Assembly (NCBI RefSeq): GCF_910592395.1
Contig: NC_088309.1
Coordinates: 10,232,501 to 10,296,500 of the forward strand
Origin: Lineus longissimus
Lineage: Eukaryota > Nemertea > Pilidiophora > Heteronemertea > Lineidae
Length of the DNA: 64,000 nucleotides
Reading direction: 5' to 3'
Shown: piece after piece, positions 25,001-37,900 of the stretch
Layout: the number at the start of each line of letters is the position of its first letter
How positions within the stretch are numbered: position 1 is the first letter of the stretch
Position numbers and translations under genes: made by a program
The notes under the pieces: model-generated
What the model was told of the DNA's origin: nothing
The model's database searches: none
The model's input: only the letters and a program-made list of their open reading frames with translations

Positions 25001-28000
25001 GAGTTGTGTGATTGTTCCGTCCCACTTGTGAATCACCCTGCAAATAAGAGATTTTCATTGCAGTGCCAAACGATGCTTATCGCATGAATGTAAAATCTCC
25101 CATTTACAATAGTCATTGCATGTCTGCAAAAAGAATCGATCATCATTGCGATCAGCAGTATGCGTGCTACCTGTAGACATGAAACTTTTTTCGCACCAAA
25201 TTTGCAAAAATCTCTCGTTTTGGGGGCATTTGCTTAATTTCCTTTCCTTCCTTGGATCCTTATTTCATTCCTACCTCCATGCTAGGAAAGATACCTTGTT
25301 ATGAAATTAGCCTACCAGTGCAAATAATACCCTTTCTGCCCAAGTCATGCACTGTTGGAACTTGTAACTGAGAAAGTGTTTGTTAAAGTTTTGTAATTTG
25401 CTCAGTCAAAGACGAACAATATATTTTTATTCTTAGTCTTACTTCAGATATTCTTGCTTTAGATACTTACTTCAAAAATTCCTACGTTATATTCTTTCTT
25501 CATATATTCTTGCTTTATAGTCTTACTTCAGTCTCAGATATTCTTAATGGAGAGAATTCTTTATTTTCAGAGATCTTTCAAAGACTGAAAAAAAGGACAT
25601 TTCACTTTTGGAGCAGGAGCCTGTTAATGATGCTGACCTGACTCGTATCTCCACAGAGATGCTGAAGGGGGAACAAGAAAATGCCATGCAAAGTTTGGAT
25701 GACATCGCCATGCTATTCTCTGCCCAAGATATTGAAGACACAAGCCTTTATAAGATGAAATCACAGGCGTACATGAGTTACTTGTCTCATCGCCATTTAA
25801 ACTGTGCTGAATTGTCGTCTCATTCTAAAGAGGATGTGGGCCTTAATCCTGCGCTTAGACACCAAGGGCCAATGAAGCGTAGGATGTCACTCAGTGCGCC
25901 AAATTTGGCGATTCGGCCACGACAAGAAGAATCACCACCTAAGGAGGTAGAGGGTCTTTTGCAGGCAGACAAAAAAGCTGACAGTGCCAAAGTTGATATT
26001 GGTCGTGATGATGATGATGATGTTAGTGGAAAGATCTGTTGCTGTAGGCGGTCAAAGGCAGCCACAAATTTCATTCTGTGTCGTCTGCTAAGGTAAGTTG
26101 CTCTTCTTATTGTTTTTTATAAGTTGACAATCTATTGGAAAAACAGGGTGTACGCCACTTACCTCGAAGTTGATATTGCTGTTCATTCTGAAACACCATT
26201 GTTACAGTGTAGCACTGTTCGGAGTGTATAATACACTGTGCCTCATTTTGGCAGCAGCGGTTATGGTGAGGCAACCTTAACTGCTTGGGTTGGTGTGAAA
26301 TATGGAAGCAATCAAAAAGCAGTCAAAATCACATTTCAATGTTTACACGTGTTGTCTTTTTCCAGGATGTCAGATGTTCGTCACTGCCTGTTTGCATATA
26401 GTATATTCTCCTTTTGTGTCATTGGATATGAAGAAGTCCTTGGCATTTGGGCCTCAACGGAGATTAGATTTGGTAAGTTTTCCCCGGATGCCACACTGAG
26501 CCCCACTGCAGGGTAGATTGAATAACCCTAAATGTTCAAAGTACCGTCGTTGTCTTGGTGACGTACTAAAGTAAATGTATGTCCTTTAAACTTTTTTGGT
26601 GGATAGAGTTTAGAATGTTTCTCTACCATCTAGTATGAGTCTAGCTGGTTTCCCAATGGAAGATTTAATTGTTTCAACAGTTAATTCTTTGCAAAAATGA
26701 CATCTTCAGTGGTCTGATTATTTTTGCAGATGGCTTGGAGTTCAGCACGAATCAACTTGGTTTGTTAGGCATGATGGTGTCTGTGCCAGTGCTCTTTATA
26801 CAACTTTTCATCTTTTCAAAGCTTGAGGCTAGATTTGGGATTAAAAAGGTGAGTTTTGATTTGACTGTTTAAAAACCTTTTCATTTGTTGGGCATGATGG
26901 TGTATGTGCCAGTGCTCTTTATACAACTTTTCATCTTTTCAAAGCTTGAGGCTAGATTTGGGATTAAAAAGGTGAGTTTTGATTTGACTGTTTAAAAACC
27001 TTTTCATTAATGGGTAATGTACCTTACATGGAAATATTTTCGACTTTCTTATGCCCTTTGAGGTTCTGTTATGATGGAAAACCTACGTTGGAGCTAACTT
27101 CGCATTTCTCGAACTTTTGTATCATAATCAGCTTGATGTTTTGATAATTTTTTTGTTTCAGTTGGTGCTAGGTTTTTCTTTCATGCTGGTCATCACGTCA
27201 ACAATGCTTCCTACTCTGCATCTCATTTATGACAAGTAAGTGCTGCATCTCTCTTTATCATTCATACTCAAACCAACGAATTGCTCTGCGATGTGCAATA
27301 TCTTCCAGATTTTTGCAATGGTCATCCTCGCCCTGGTTGTTCAAAAGCATAAAATTCGGGTTACCCCTAACGATTATGTTGAATATCCTTAAGATGTAAT
27401 CTCTTTGAGTTCTATAAAGTGTTTGGGTTTCCTTTGAAAATTGTTGTCTTTTTGTAACTCAATACAAATGTATATCTTTACCTTTCAGACATGCGCTATT
27501 GTGGAGTTGCCTGTTCTTCATTCTGGCTCCGACCAGGGTGGGTGTCATGTGTGTGTTCACTGGTATTGGTATGTTCATTAACAACTCGGTGACCCCAGCC
27601 ATGGCAGGGTCAGTCAATGGTCTCGGGTTAACTGTTTCAGCTGTTACAAGGTAAGAGTTCTGAAACAGTATTTCAGATTGGTTGGATGCTCTGGGCTGAA
27701 TGAGTAGCAAAGACCTTTCTGTTTGTCACCACTGATCCTCCGATATTCACTGTACTGCCCAATCAATAGAATTGAGGGTTTTTGAGGAATTTAATGTACC
27801 AGAAGAAGAGAAAGGTCGATGGGATTCATGAAGATCGCAGTGTGTCATTTTCAACCACATTTTGTGCAACTTATCCTGGGAGATGCAGAATAGAAGTCTG
27901 AGACATGCCACCCTCTGCTCACACTAACTGTTAACTTCTGCCAAAGTATATTCGTGTTTCCTCCCGAATGTATCTTTAAATTTTGATAGCTATGGTTTTT

Positions 28001-28443
28001 ATTCCAGGACGCTTGCCCCGATAGTTGGTGGGAGCATTTATGCCTGGTCCATCACTGCACGACTGCGGTATCCCTTTGACGTCAACTGCGTGTTTGTTTT
28101 GTTTGGCCTTTGTTACGCGGTGACTCACATCATTGTACTCTTCTTGCCAGAAAGGCTCGACAAACAGCATAAACGTCACACCATTGTGGAGGAAGTTCGA
28201 TCAATGCCATCATTGCACTCGGAGGAGGGGAATCCCGACGGAAGTGTGCAGGATAAAAACGACTGTAGAGATTCGAAGCAGCGTAAGAACGGACTCGGAG
28301 ACTCGAAGTATCGAACTGCTTCAAGGGAGGAGAACGCCAATGAGAAGGGTACAGAGTGGTGCTTGAAGGAGGGGGAGACTGTGGCTATTGTTGAGAGAAA
28401 TGTGGGTGAAAAGGATGGGAGGGAAAAATCGACTGCTTTTTAG
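22022..28443 (+). CDS. MFS transporter, ZINC INDUCED FACILITATOR-LIKE type, 706 aa
   Basis: Major facilitator superfamily secondary carrier. Exons: 22022-22144, 22534-22590, 22889-22971, 23358-23509, 23842-23964, 24483-24645, 25571-26092, 26366-26472, 26730-26848, 27162-27235, 27489-27650, 28008-28443; 2121 nt in phase with a TAG stop. Motif A is GWLSDKKGRR (92-101) after TM2, followed by RFLIGTMTG. About 12 hydrophobic segments are split by a long hydrophilic central loop (about residues 234-405) with KRRMSLSAPNL, an Asp run and a CCC patch. The C-tail is charged. The order and motifs recall plant and fungal ZIF-like carriers (zinc/nicotianamine or organic anions); the animal substrate is unknown. 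ATG 22022 has a strong context (A at -3, G at +4), and a 5'-UTR exon starts at 21971 after TTTCAG. Confidence 0.9.
22622..22795. mobile_element. 174-bp MITE in MFS intron 2
   Basis: Termini of about 36 bp, AGGCCGAAGTTACATAGACC at the left and its inverse GGTCTATGTAACTTCGGCCT at the right. No coding content. Confidence 0.85.
26761..27006. repeat. 123-bp tandem duplication copying part of an MFS exon
   Basis: Copy 1 (26761-26883) holds the last 88 nt of exon 26730-26848, its GTGAGT donor and some intron. Copy 2 (26884-27006) repeats all of this with few changes but lacks an acceptor, so it is not predicted to be an exon. The spare donor could only extend the exon into a stop. Confidence 0.95.
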
Positions 28444-30459
28444 GCCCAAGTGGTGCAAGATACAAATACCCGGTACATGTATGTCTGTAATGCCATAATA
28501 TTGAGTCTGTAAAACCTAAATTGTTGACATTAATTAGGTCTTAAAGTCTTAAATGATTTCATGACAAAGCTTGCTGCTAATTTGAAAGTTAATTCACCAT
28601 TGTTGCTGTATTTCTACTGTTTTGATACTTGTGCGTTTCCTTACATCGATCGTAGTGAAGAATCTCAATTTCTCTAAGTGTGTTATGAACCGTTTTATTG
28701 CTTGGGATCTCTCATGGGTGAATGAGGCTGGTGAAATTGATCTGTAAAACAACTCCTTTTCTCGATATAACCCATAAGACATGAGTGAAAATGTTAAGAT
28801 GAATCTCATACTCCATCTTGTGTCACAATTTTAGCACCTTTATTTTGGACTTTTATTACTTTTGTTTTTGTTTATTTGTTCAATGAATCGAATTATGGTG
28901 GTGTTGCTGTATCCTTTGAGAATGTACATATGTTTGTATCAATTTGTCAATAGCATTCCGCGACGTTATTATTTATAGCTCACAAGGTCATTTGAATAAG
29001 ATATCGATGACGTTTTAGTCACGTGACAGTCGGACATCGACGATTATTTCTACGCATTTGAGCTTATTTCAAAGTCAATTATCTTTGACCCTGCATTGTT
29101 TTTAGCATGAATGATACCATAGAGTCAGAGAGAGAAATATTCAGAACAATTATGTAGTATTTCCAACACTCGGACATGTGCCAGATTGAATCTAACTGCC
29201 CTAGTTAGAAAGCCTGAATCCATTACGAAACCGCATGTTTGTCCGACATTGCCTGTAATTCAGCGATGGGAAAATAGAGGGCAGCAGCTGCAGTGACGTC
29301 ATCTTCGCGGAATGCTATTCAATGTATTTAGACCTCAATGACATATTTCATATTCTAAAGACTCATAATGAGTCATGTGGGTTTTTATAACCATGGTTAT
29401 GACCTCGCACGTTGACCAATCATTGTCACACACGTATTGTAACGTTTTTGTGTTCATCAAACATTCCATTATCATGTGATAGGCAAGTTAATTTGTTACG
29501 CATTGTTAATTAAAGGTATGATTACAGGGTAGTTGTGTAGAGGGTGTTACTGATATATATTTTAAAGTGTCCACAAGTAATGGTTGAATGTTATGCCTTC
29601 CTGGCTATACTTATTATCTGGCCTTCAGGTTCTTCATGATCATGCTCAAGACGTTGCCGCCTTGGCAGTTTTCATACAATTTTTCAGTCTGACGTGCAAT
29701 TATTAGGCATCATTGATTGTATCACATTGTAAGTATCCATTAGTAAAAAAGATTCAATCTATCAGCGTTTGTGTGGTACCTGTAAAATCTCGAGGCGTCA
29801 GCTTTATAGATATTAATGTATTGCATCACTTTGCCTTGAACTATGACTGTACAAATTGCCATGTGACTCTCGAGAACTTAGCTTCTCTGTTTAGGGCCCT
29901 TGAATATTTGTGTGTGATGAATTTGAAATATTCTTGCATTTGGAATCCATATTGATACTTTGGATATCAATTTGTAGTTTTGGAGAGTTTTACGTACAGC
30001 AGTTCAAAATGCTGGTAGATATTAAATATTTTTAGATAAATATTTAAAAAATTGCGTTATTTCATTTAATTTTTGGATCGGTCTTCTCAAATGTCTGGAA
30101 TGTGACAAGGACATGTTGTGAGACAACACTTATTGCTGTGAAGAAGATGTAACTGGGCTCCCAAACTGCAGATATAACACAAGGAAACTCTTCACTAACT
30201 GGAGAATTGCCTAACTATTGACAGGATGGAGACAAGCTGACTGGTTGTGACGCTACGAATAACATTTTCATGGTTGTGACATGGCAGCAATAACAGCAAT
30301 AACACCTAGGAGCGGTTGTGACGTAAGAATACTTACAAGGCTCGCTGCTTGAAGCATGGCTCCTCTAGATCTCGAAGTTTTGCATATCGGTGCAGGACAG
30401 CTTCCTGGATGTGACAGCGAAATTGGAGCTGCTCTTCTGTCCTGTAGATGGTTGTGATA
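28444..30459. other. MFS 3' flank
   Basis: Downstream of the MFS stop; part is presumably 3' UTR. I could not choose a polyadenylation site. No gene or clear repeat until isolated GGTTGTGAC motifs appear from about 30243. Confidence 0.5.
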
Positions 30460-32690
30460 ATTAAGATATACTATGAGACATGACTCACACTGGGTCATAA
30501 ACAGAATCTCATGCATGATTGTGACATGATATAGAGACAGCTACTTTAGTTTTACATGCTGGTGACATGGTAGCGATACTCTATGAGGCATGACTCACAC
30601 TGGGTCATAAACAGAATCTCATGCATGATTGTGACATGATAGACACAGCTACTTTAGTCTTACATGCTGGTGGCATGGTAGCGATACTCTATGAGACATG
30701 ACTCCCACTGGGTCATAAACAGAATCTCATACATGGTTGTGACATGATATAGAGACAGCTACTTTAGTCTAACATGCTGGTGACATGGTAGCGATACTCT
30801 ATGAGACATGACTCCCACTGGGTCATAAACAGAATCTCATGCATGATTGTGACATGATATAGAGAAAGCTACTTTAGTCTTACATGCTGGTGACATTGTA
30901 GCAATACTCTATGAGACATGACTCCCACTGGGTCATCAACAGAATCTCATATATGGTTGTGACGCGATATAGACACAGCAACTTTAGTCTGACATGCTGG
31001 TGACATGGTAGCGATACTCTATGAGACATGACTCCCGCTGGGTCATAAACAGAATCTCATACATGGTTCTGACATGACAGAGACAGCTACTTTAGTCTAA
31101 CATGCTGGTGACATAGTAGCGATACTCTATGAGACATGACTCCCACTGGGTCATAAACAAAATCTCATACATGGTTGTGACATGATATAGAAGCAGCTAC
31201 TTTAGTCTAACATGGTGATGACATGGTAGTAATACTCTATGAGACATGACTCCCACTGGGTCATAAACAGAATCTCATATATGGTTGTGACAGGATAGAG
31301 ACAGCTGCTAGTCTCGGTAGCGATACTCTATGAGGCATGAATCACACTGGTTGATAAACAGAATCTCATACATGATTATGACATGATGACTGCTGCTTTA
31401 GTCTTAAATGCTGGTGTTGACAGCAATACTCTATGAGACACGACTTGCACTGGTTCATAAACAGAATCTCATGCATGGTTGTGACATGATATAGAGACAG
31501 CTACTTTAGTCTAACATGGTGATGACATGGTAGTAATACTCTATGAGACATGACTCACACTGGGTCATAAACAATATCTCATACATGGTTGTGACATGAT
31601 ATAGAGGCAGCTACTTTAGTCTTACATGTTGGTGACATGGTAGCAATACTCTATGAGACATGACTCACACTGGGTCATAAACAGAATCTCATATATGGTT
31701 GTGACAGGATAGAGACAGCTGCTAGTCTTGGTAGCGATACTCTATGAGGCATGAATCACACTGGTTGATAAACAGAATCTCATACATGATTATGACATGA
31801 TGACTGCTGCTTTAGTCTTAAATGCTGGTGTTGACAGCAATACTCTATGAGACACGACTTGCACTGGTTCATAAACAGAATCTCATGCATGGTTGTGACA
31901 TGATATAGAGACAGCTACTTTAGTCTAACATGGTGATGACATGGTAGTAATACTCTATGAGACATGACTCACACTGGGTCATAAACAATATCTCATACAT
32001 GGTTGTGACATGATATAGAGGCAGCTACTTTAGTCTTACATGTTGGTGACATGGTAGCAATACTCTATGAGACATGACTCCCACTGGGTCATAAACAGAA
32101 TCTCATGCATGATTGTGACATGATATAGAGACAGCTACTTTAGTGTAACATGCTGGTGACATGGTAGCAATACTCTATGAGACATGACTCCCACTGGGTC
32201 ATAAACAGAATCTCATACATGATTGTGACATGATATAGAGACAGCTACTTTAGTGTAACATGCTGGTGACATGGTAGCGATACTCTATGAGACATGACTC
32301 CCACTGGGTCATAAACAATATCTCATACATGGTTGTGACATGATATAGAGACAGCTACTTTAGTCTAACATGCTGGTGACATGGTAGCGATACTCTATGA
32401 GTAATGACTCATACTGGGTCATGAACAGTATCTCATGCATGGTTGTGACACGATAGAGACAGCTGCTAGTCTTGGTAGCGATACTTTATGAGGCATGACT
32501 CCCACTGGGTCATAAACAGAATCTCATACATGGTTGTGACATGATATAGAGACAGCTACTTTAGTCTAACATGCTGGTGGCATGGTAGCGATACTCTATA
32601 AGACATGACTCACACTGGGCCATAAACAGAATCTCATGCATGGTTCTGACATGACAGAGTCAGCTGCTTTCGTCTTACTTGCTGGCGACA
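30460..32690. repeat. About 110-bp satellite array, about 20 copies
   Basis: The unit contains ATACTCTATGAGACATGACT, ACTGGGTCATAAACAGAATC, GGTTGTGACATGATATAGAG and CAGCTACTTTAGTC. Phase-marking ATACTCTATGAG recurs every 108-110 bp with occasional shorter units. A multi-unit block of about 414 bp, marked by CAGCTGCTAGTC, is itself duplicated (31307-31720 and 31721-32134). No long open frame. Confidence 0.95.
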
Positions 32691-34962
32691 TGATATGGAT
32701 ATTTGGAGAGGTATGATTTACAAGTTGAAACATGGGGATCCACTTCAGGGATACATAGGAGGGTCTTTTGAGCACTCTATGCTAATTGTGGTAAATGTGA
32801 ATGCCATGTCTACATAGGTGAGATTATGATCCCATTCTGTCTCACAACCCATTCAACATACCTCTTTGAACAATGTACTCATGTTGTCCCATCGGTGCTA
32901 CATGTACATACAGGGACATACCTGTCTATGTTATACCTGCCTCAAACGCCACAATTCTCTGTATATTCAAATTGGCTGCCATAACAACCGATGAAGATTC
33001 ATTATTGGAAACTTAGTGATGATTGCTCTCTACATGGCCACATGGATATCATATATGCCTGTTGTGTCAAAACCAGTGAGTCATGTTTCTTGAATATATG
33101 TCATAACCACCATATCATAAGCATGTAAATCATTGCTACATGTATCTCTGCCGAGTCACAACCAGGTTATACATATGGCACTGTAACTATCACAACCGTG
33201 TAAGACTGTTTGTAGTCTTGTCTCATATAGTATGCCACTGTAAGAAATTCAACAGCCTCCTCTATTGTGTCACAATCATGTATGACAGAGCAGTATTCGC
33301 ATTGCAAGCAGTATGTCATCTCATAAAGTTTTCGAGATTTCTACAACTTCACAACCATGTAAAGACACATAGCAGCTACACCTGACCATGTCACAACCAG
33401 TAAGAATGTCTTCCGATGAAGTATCTCCTCCTCTGGCATATGTATATCTACACAGTATTCCTCCTTAATGGAGTCATGTGAGATATAAAGCCACCACCCA
33501 CTGCACAACCAGTGGGTCATATCAAAGTATCCCTGCCATGTCACAAACACTGAAGGTTCTACTTCCATACTCTCGTTTCTGACATGTCGTTCTGCAGCAG
33601 TTCTGACATGTCCCTGCAGTGTCAATACCAGTCAGCAGTTGTATTGAAACCACAACCAAGTGAGCCAGTCATTCATTGCAGATGGCCCAACCAGTGTGCC
33701 TTGTCTTTCCCAAATCACAAGGACTAAATCTTCTCTTGTAATTACAATGTCACGATGAGTAAGTGTGCATGTCCAAGGAACTATTCCTATCATATAATAA
33801 TTATGAAAAGATATGTCACAAGTCTCGAATGTCACAATCACAGATGTTTCTCAAAACCATGGCTTAACTGAGACAGCTACATCTACATGGAGTAAAATGA
33901 GACATAGACTTCCACATTGCCTTGGCAGGCCTGGGAGGGATGTCAGTAATATTTAATATAAGAATGGAACGGGTGATATGAATAAAGACTAGCAAATGCT
34001 TTTACTTCAGTTTTGTACAGGAATGCCTAGCGTAAATGTACAGGGAGATTTAGATAAAAGCATTTGCTAGTCTTAATTCATGTCACCCAATGTCTGGAGT
34101 AAGTTACGGGAACCAGTTGTCAAGCAAGCCTTCCTTGTAAAGGGACCTCCTGACCTTTATGATTTTCAGCATGGGGCACACGATCCTTGCTACTTCTTTC
34201 AGTAATAGGGAAGCTCGAACAAGGCCTTGAAGCTCTAGCTGAAGATGCAAGGTAAAAGGACATTTGCACCTCTCTTCGGAAGTGGGGATCACAACCAACC
34301 AGGGACTGGGGACGAATTTGAGATATGTTGTGCCGAGATATGCCACGATTCCTTTCACCCTGGGTGACTCAGGGTCCCAGTTGAAGAGGGGTGGCAATTT
34401 ATAGGACTGTTGCTTCTTGGCATTTGTGGAGCCTATTTGGAGGGTGGAGAGTGAATGGAATGCAGAAGTGTGTCTTTAGATTGTGTACGCTATAGATATA
34501 GATACAACGAAACCAAGAAGGAAAAATATGAGTATTCTATCTATTTTCTGTAAACAAATCTTCCATACATAATTCATCATGTACACAATACCAGAATGTA
34601 CTATTAACAGAATCTTAACAAATATTTCACAGCAAGCCAACCTAAAAACCCACAGGAAGAATCACGAATGCTGAATGTTCCTTTCGTTCCAGTTTTAATC
34701 AATTTCATCGGGGTCTGCCATCTTGTGTCCAACATCACTTTCTTTCTTACATGTACAAGCAGTAAACATAAGATTTTTACAGCAAGCAACATCAAGAATG
34801 AAGTCTTCATGAATTCTTGGTAACATCTACATGTATTCAACAAAACAAAGTTGTGGATGGGATATTGCTGCCAAAGCCAGTCAAAGATATTGGCAGTCCT
34901 TGCTGTTTTAACCAATGTATGGTACACATCAATGCATAACACATGTACTGTAGTGTTCTTCT
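32690..34962. other. Satellite right flank and TIM44 3' flank
   Basis: From about 33060 to 33840 short motifs GTCACAACC or CACAACCAGT recur every 35-110 bp, the reverse of the GGTTGTGAC motif in the satellite. A 118-bp MITE lies at 33971-34088. No gene found. Confidence 0.55.
33971..34088. mobile_element. 118-bp MITE, copy 1
   Basis: Terminal inverted repeats of about 34 bp starting GGGTGATATGAATAAAGACT. It is the same length as copy 2 at 37685-37802, which is inserted in the opposite orientation. Confidence 0.85.
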
Positions 34963-37900
34963 CTAAAGCCACTGTTCTGAGGCACTAGCTGAAATGTCCA
35001 TCACTTTCCAAGCAGCTTTCGGATCAAGCTCAGTTTGGTCTCGACACAATGCCCAAACGTACATGACTCTCTGAATTTTCTCCTGAAAGATAAAATCTCG
35101 AATAAGAAAAATATTGAAAAAACGTCCAGTTCATTGTCTAAAACAATTGCCCAGATAGAAAGATTTCTTTCAACAGAAAAGGTTCTAGATGTATCTCCAC
35201 ATGTCTAACCCACATACTAAGCTATAAACCTTACGTTCTGAACTCTAGTCTACTAACTAAACCAAGGAGAAAACAGTCATGGAGTTTTTAAACCTTGTGT
35301 CTTGAATATGGATATTTTGAGGTACTACGCTAGTAAAACTTACTGGATCTCCCTCGACCAGCTGACCAGCCTTATCCCGGACAGACATGATCTGCTGAGC
35401 AATGAAACTGATGACTAGCATGGGACCCTGTTCCATCATCTTACCGGCAGCAATCTGAAAGAAGATAGAAACTTACACGACAACTGTAGACATCACAGCA
35501 CAGACTAGGAGTTAGTCCTCTTTCCAATCAATGTAAGCTTTCTCTCCAGCACCTTCATGTACCTGAAAATTCTATTTCGAATATTTTTTCACCAGCATCT
35601 GACTCAGGCTCAATGTTTCTGCTTTAATATTGCAAACTGAAATGTCTTGTTCATTTCAAGGAAAGGTTCGTTGAAATTAATCATGCTTGAGTTAGACAAG
35701 AGGAAACATACACACACAGAAAACTCAAACCGTTGATACTCACATCTACATTCGTCACATCTAATACTCTGGAATCTAGTTTATAGCCCATGCCCAGGGC
35801 TTGTTTGATAGGATGGGAAATGACATTGTACGGCTGAAATTAGAAGAGGATATATTTAAAATGATGTCTATGGGTCTGTCTGTCTGTCTCTATTTGTCTC
35901 ATTCAAAGGGCATGGCAATCAAGGTAAAGGAACTAACCCAAGGTCACAAGTTTCAAACATTTAACAAGTTTGTTTTGAGTCATTATACTTACAGCTTCAT
36001 GGCACCAATCTTTAAGAATCTCTAATTCTCCTCTTACAATTGCCTCTAAAACATTTGGTATTATTTCTTGCTCACACTCTTTGATGAAGGATTCTTTGTC
36101 AAAATTTGGGTCCATCTTGCATATTTCTGTGAGGACTTCAGACATTTCCGTTTTGGAAAAAACGCCACCTATAAAGAAAAACATATTTCTTAAAATCTCT
36201 ATCTACACAGTAATAAAATGTAACTTACATGTAATGGTACTGGAAATCAGACTTTCTCAGGATACACTGACACTTTAACTCATTATCATCTACATATAAA
36301 AAGTTCTTACCAAAAAGTTCAGACATCTTGTCTGTAAATGTTCTGGTTGCTCTAATCAATACATGGTCACTTTCATCATACTTCATTTTCAAGTCAAACA
36401 TTTCTGAAAGGAAGAAATAACGTTGCCATTTAGAATTATAACTACACAGTTACAGTGCATTTCTTTCACGTACATGGACCCATACTCTTGTACTGTACCA
36501 GCCGATCTACATGTACTTATGTGCACATAGCCAAGTGCAGCAAGCTTTTACAATTGACACAGCCTTTTGGTGTAAACACAACACATGTTGGACTCAAACT
36601 CAGGTTGCGAAGGTCGAATCACCATTGTGACAAATAGAACATTCTGATACACAACATTCCCTAAGAAGCCTCACGTTGGACTCAAACTCAGGTTGAGAAG
36701 GTCGAATCACCATTGTGTCAAATAGAACATTCTGATACACAACATTCCCTAAGAAGCCTCACGTTGGACTCAAACTCAGGTTGAGAAGGTCGAATCACCA
36801 TTGTGTCAAATAGAACATTCTGATACACAACATTCCCTAAGAAGCCTCACGTTGGACTCAAACTCAGGTTGAGAAGGTCGAATCACCATTGTGTCAAATA
36901 GAACATTCTGATACACAACATTCCCTAAGAAGCCTCACGTTGGACTCAAACTCAGGTTGAGAAGGTCGAATCACCATTGTGTCAAATAGAACATTCTGAT
37001 ACACAACATTCCCTAAGAAGCCTCACGTTGGACTCAAACTCAGGTTGAGAAGGTCGAATCACCATTGTGTCAAATAGAACATTCTGATACACAACATTCC
37101 CTAAGAAGCCTCACGTTGGACTCAAACTCAGGTTGAGAAGGTCGAATCACCATTGTGTCAAATAGAACATTCTGATACACAACATTCCCTAAGAAGCCTC
37201 ACGTTGGACTCAAACTCAGGTTGAGAAGGTCGAATCACCATTGTGTCAAATAGAACATTCTGATACACAACATTCCCAAAGAAGCCTCACGTTGGACTCA
37301 AACTCAGCTTGAGAAGGTCGAATCACCATTGTATCAAATAGAACATTCTGATACACAACAAACTCAGGTTGAGAAGGTCGAATCACCATGGTGTCAAATA
37401 GAACATTCTGATACACAACATTCCCTAAGAAGCCTACATACTTACTGTTAACATATTGATTATTATCTTTGAAATTCTGCCAACTTTCAAACCATTTAGA
37501 ATCTTTGTGTAACACCATGCCAATTGTTTCTCTGCAAGTGAAAAATATGGGATTAGCAAGCAAGTAGGCCATCTCTCCGAAGGACAGCATCTGTCCATCC
37601 AAAGGGTGTGAGGTCCTTAATAGAGAACTTCTATTGTGGAAACAACATGCAGTTGATGAACAACCTATTTCGGCCGAAGACATGGGGTGATATGAATAAA
37701 GACTAGCAAATGCTTTTATCTAAAACTCCATGTACATTTACACTAGGCCTTTCTGTACAAAATTGAAGTAAAAGCATTTGCTAGTCTTTATTCATATCAC
37801 CCATTGTGTCATTACTCGACGACTGATGCTGCGATAACATTTAACACAGTAAAAGTAAAACAAAAAATAGATCATTCAACTTACTCATCTGCCTCCAATG

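Noticed and set aside
26884-27006. Additional MFS exon
   Set aside because: Duplicate of an exon end without an acceptor; including it breaks the frame.
36586-37433. CRISPR-like array
   Set aside because: The units are contiguous 88-bp tandem repeats without unique spacers, in a eukaryotic intron.
37246-37683. 145-aa minus-strand frame
   Set aside because: A real TIM44 exon (37446-37531) extended into flanking intron and the 88-bp repeat.
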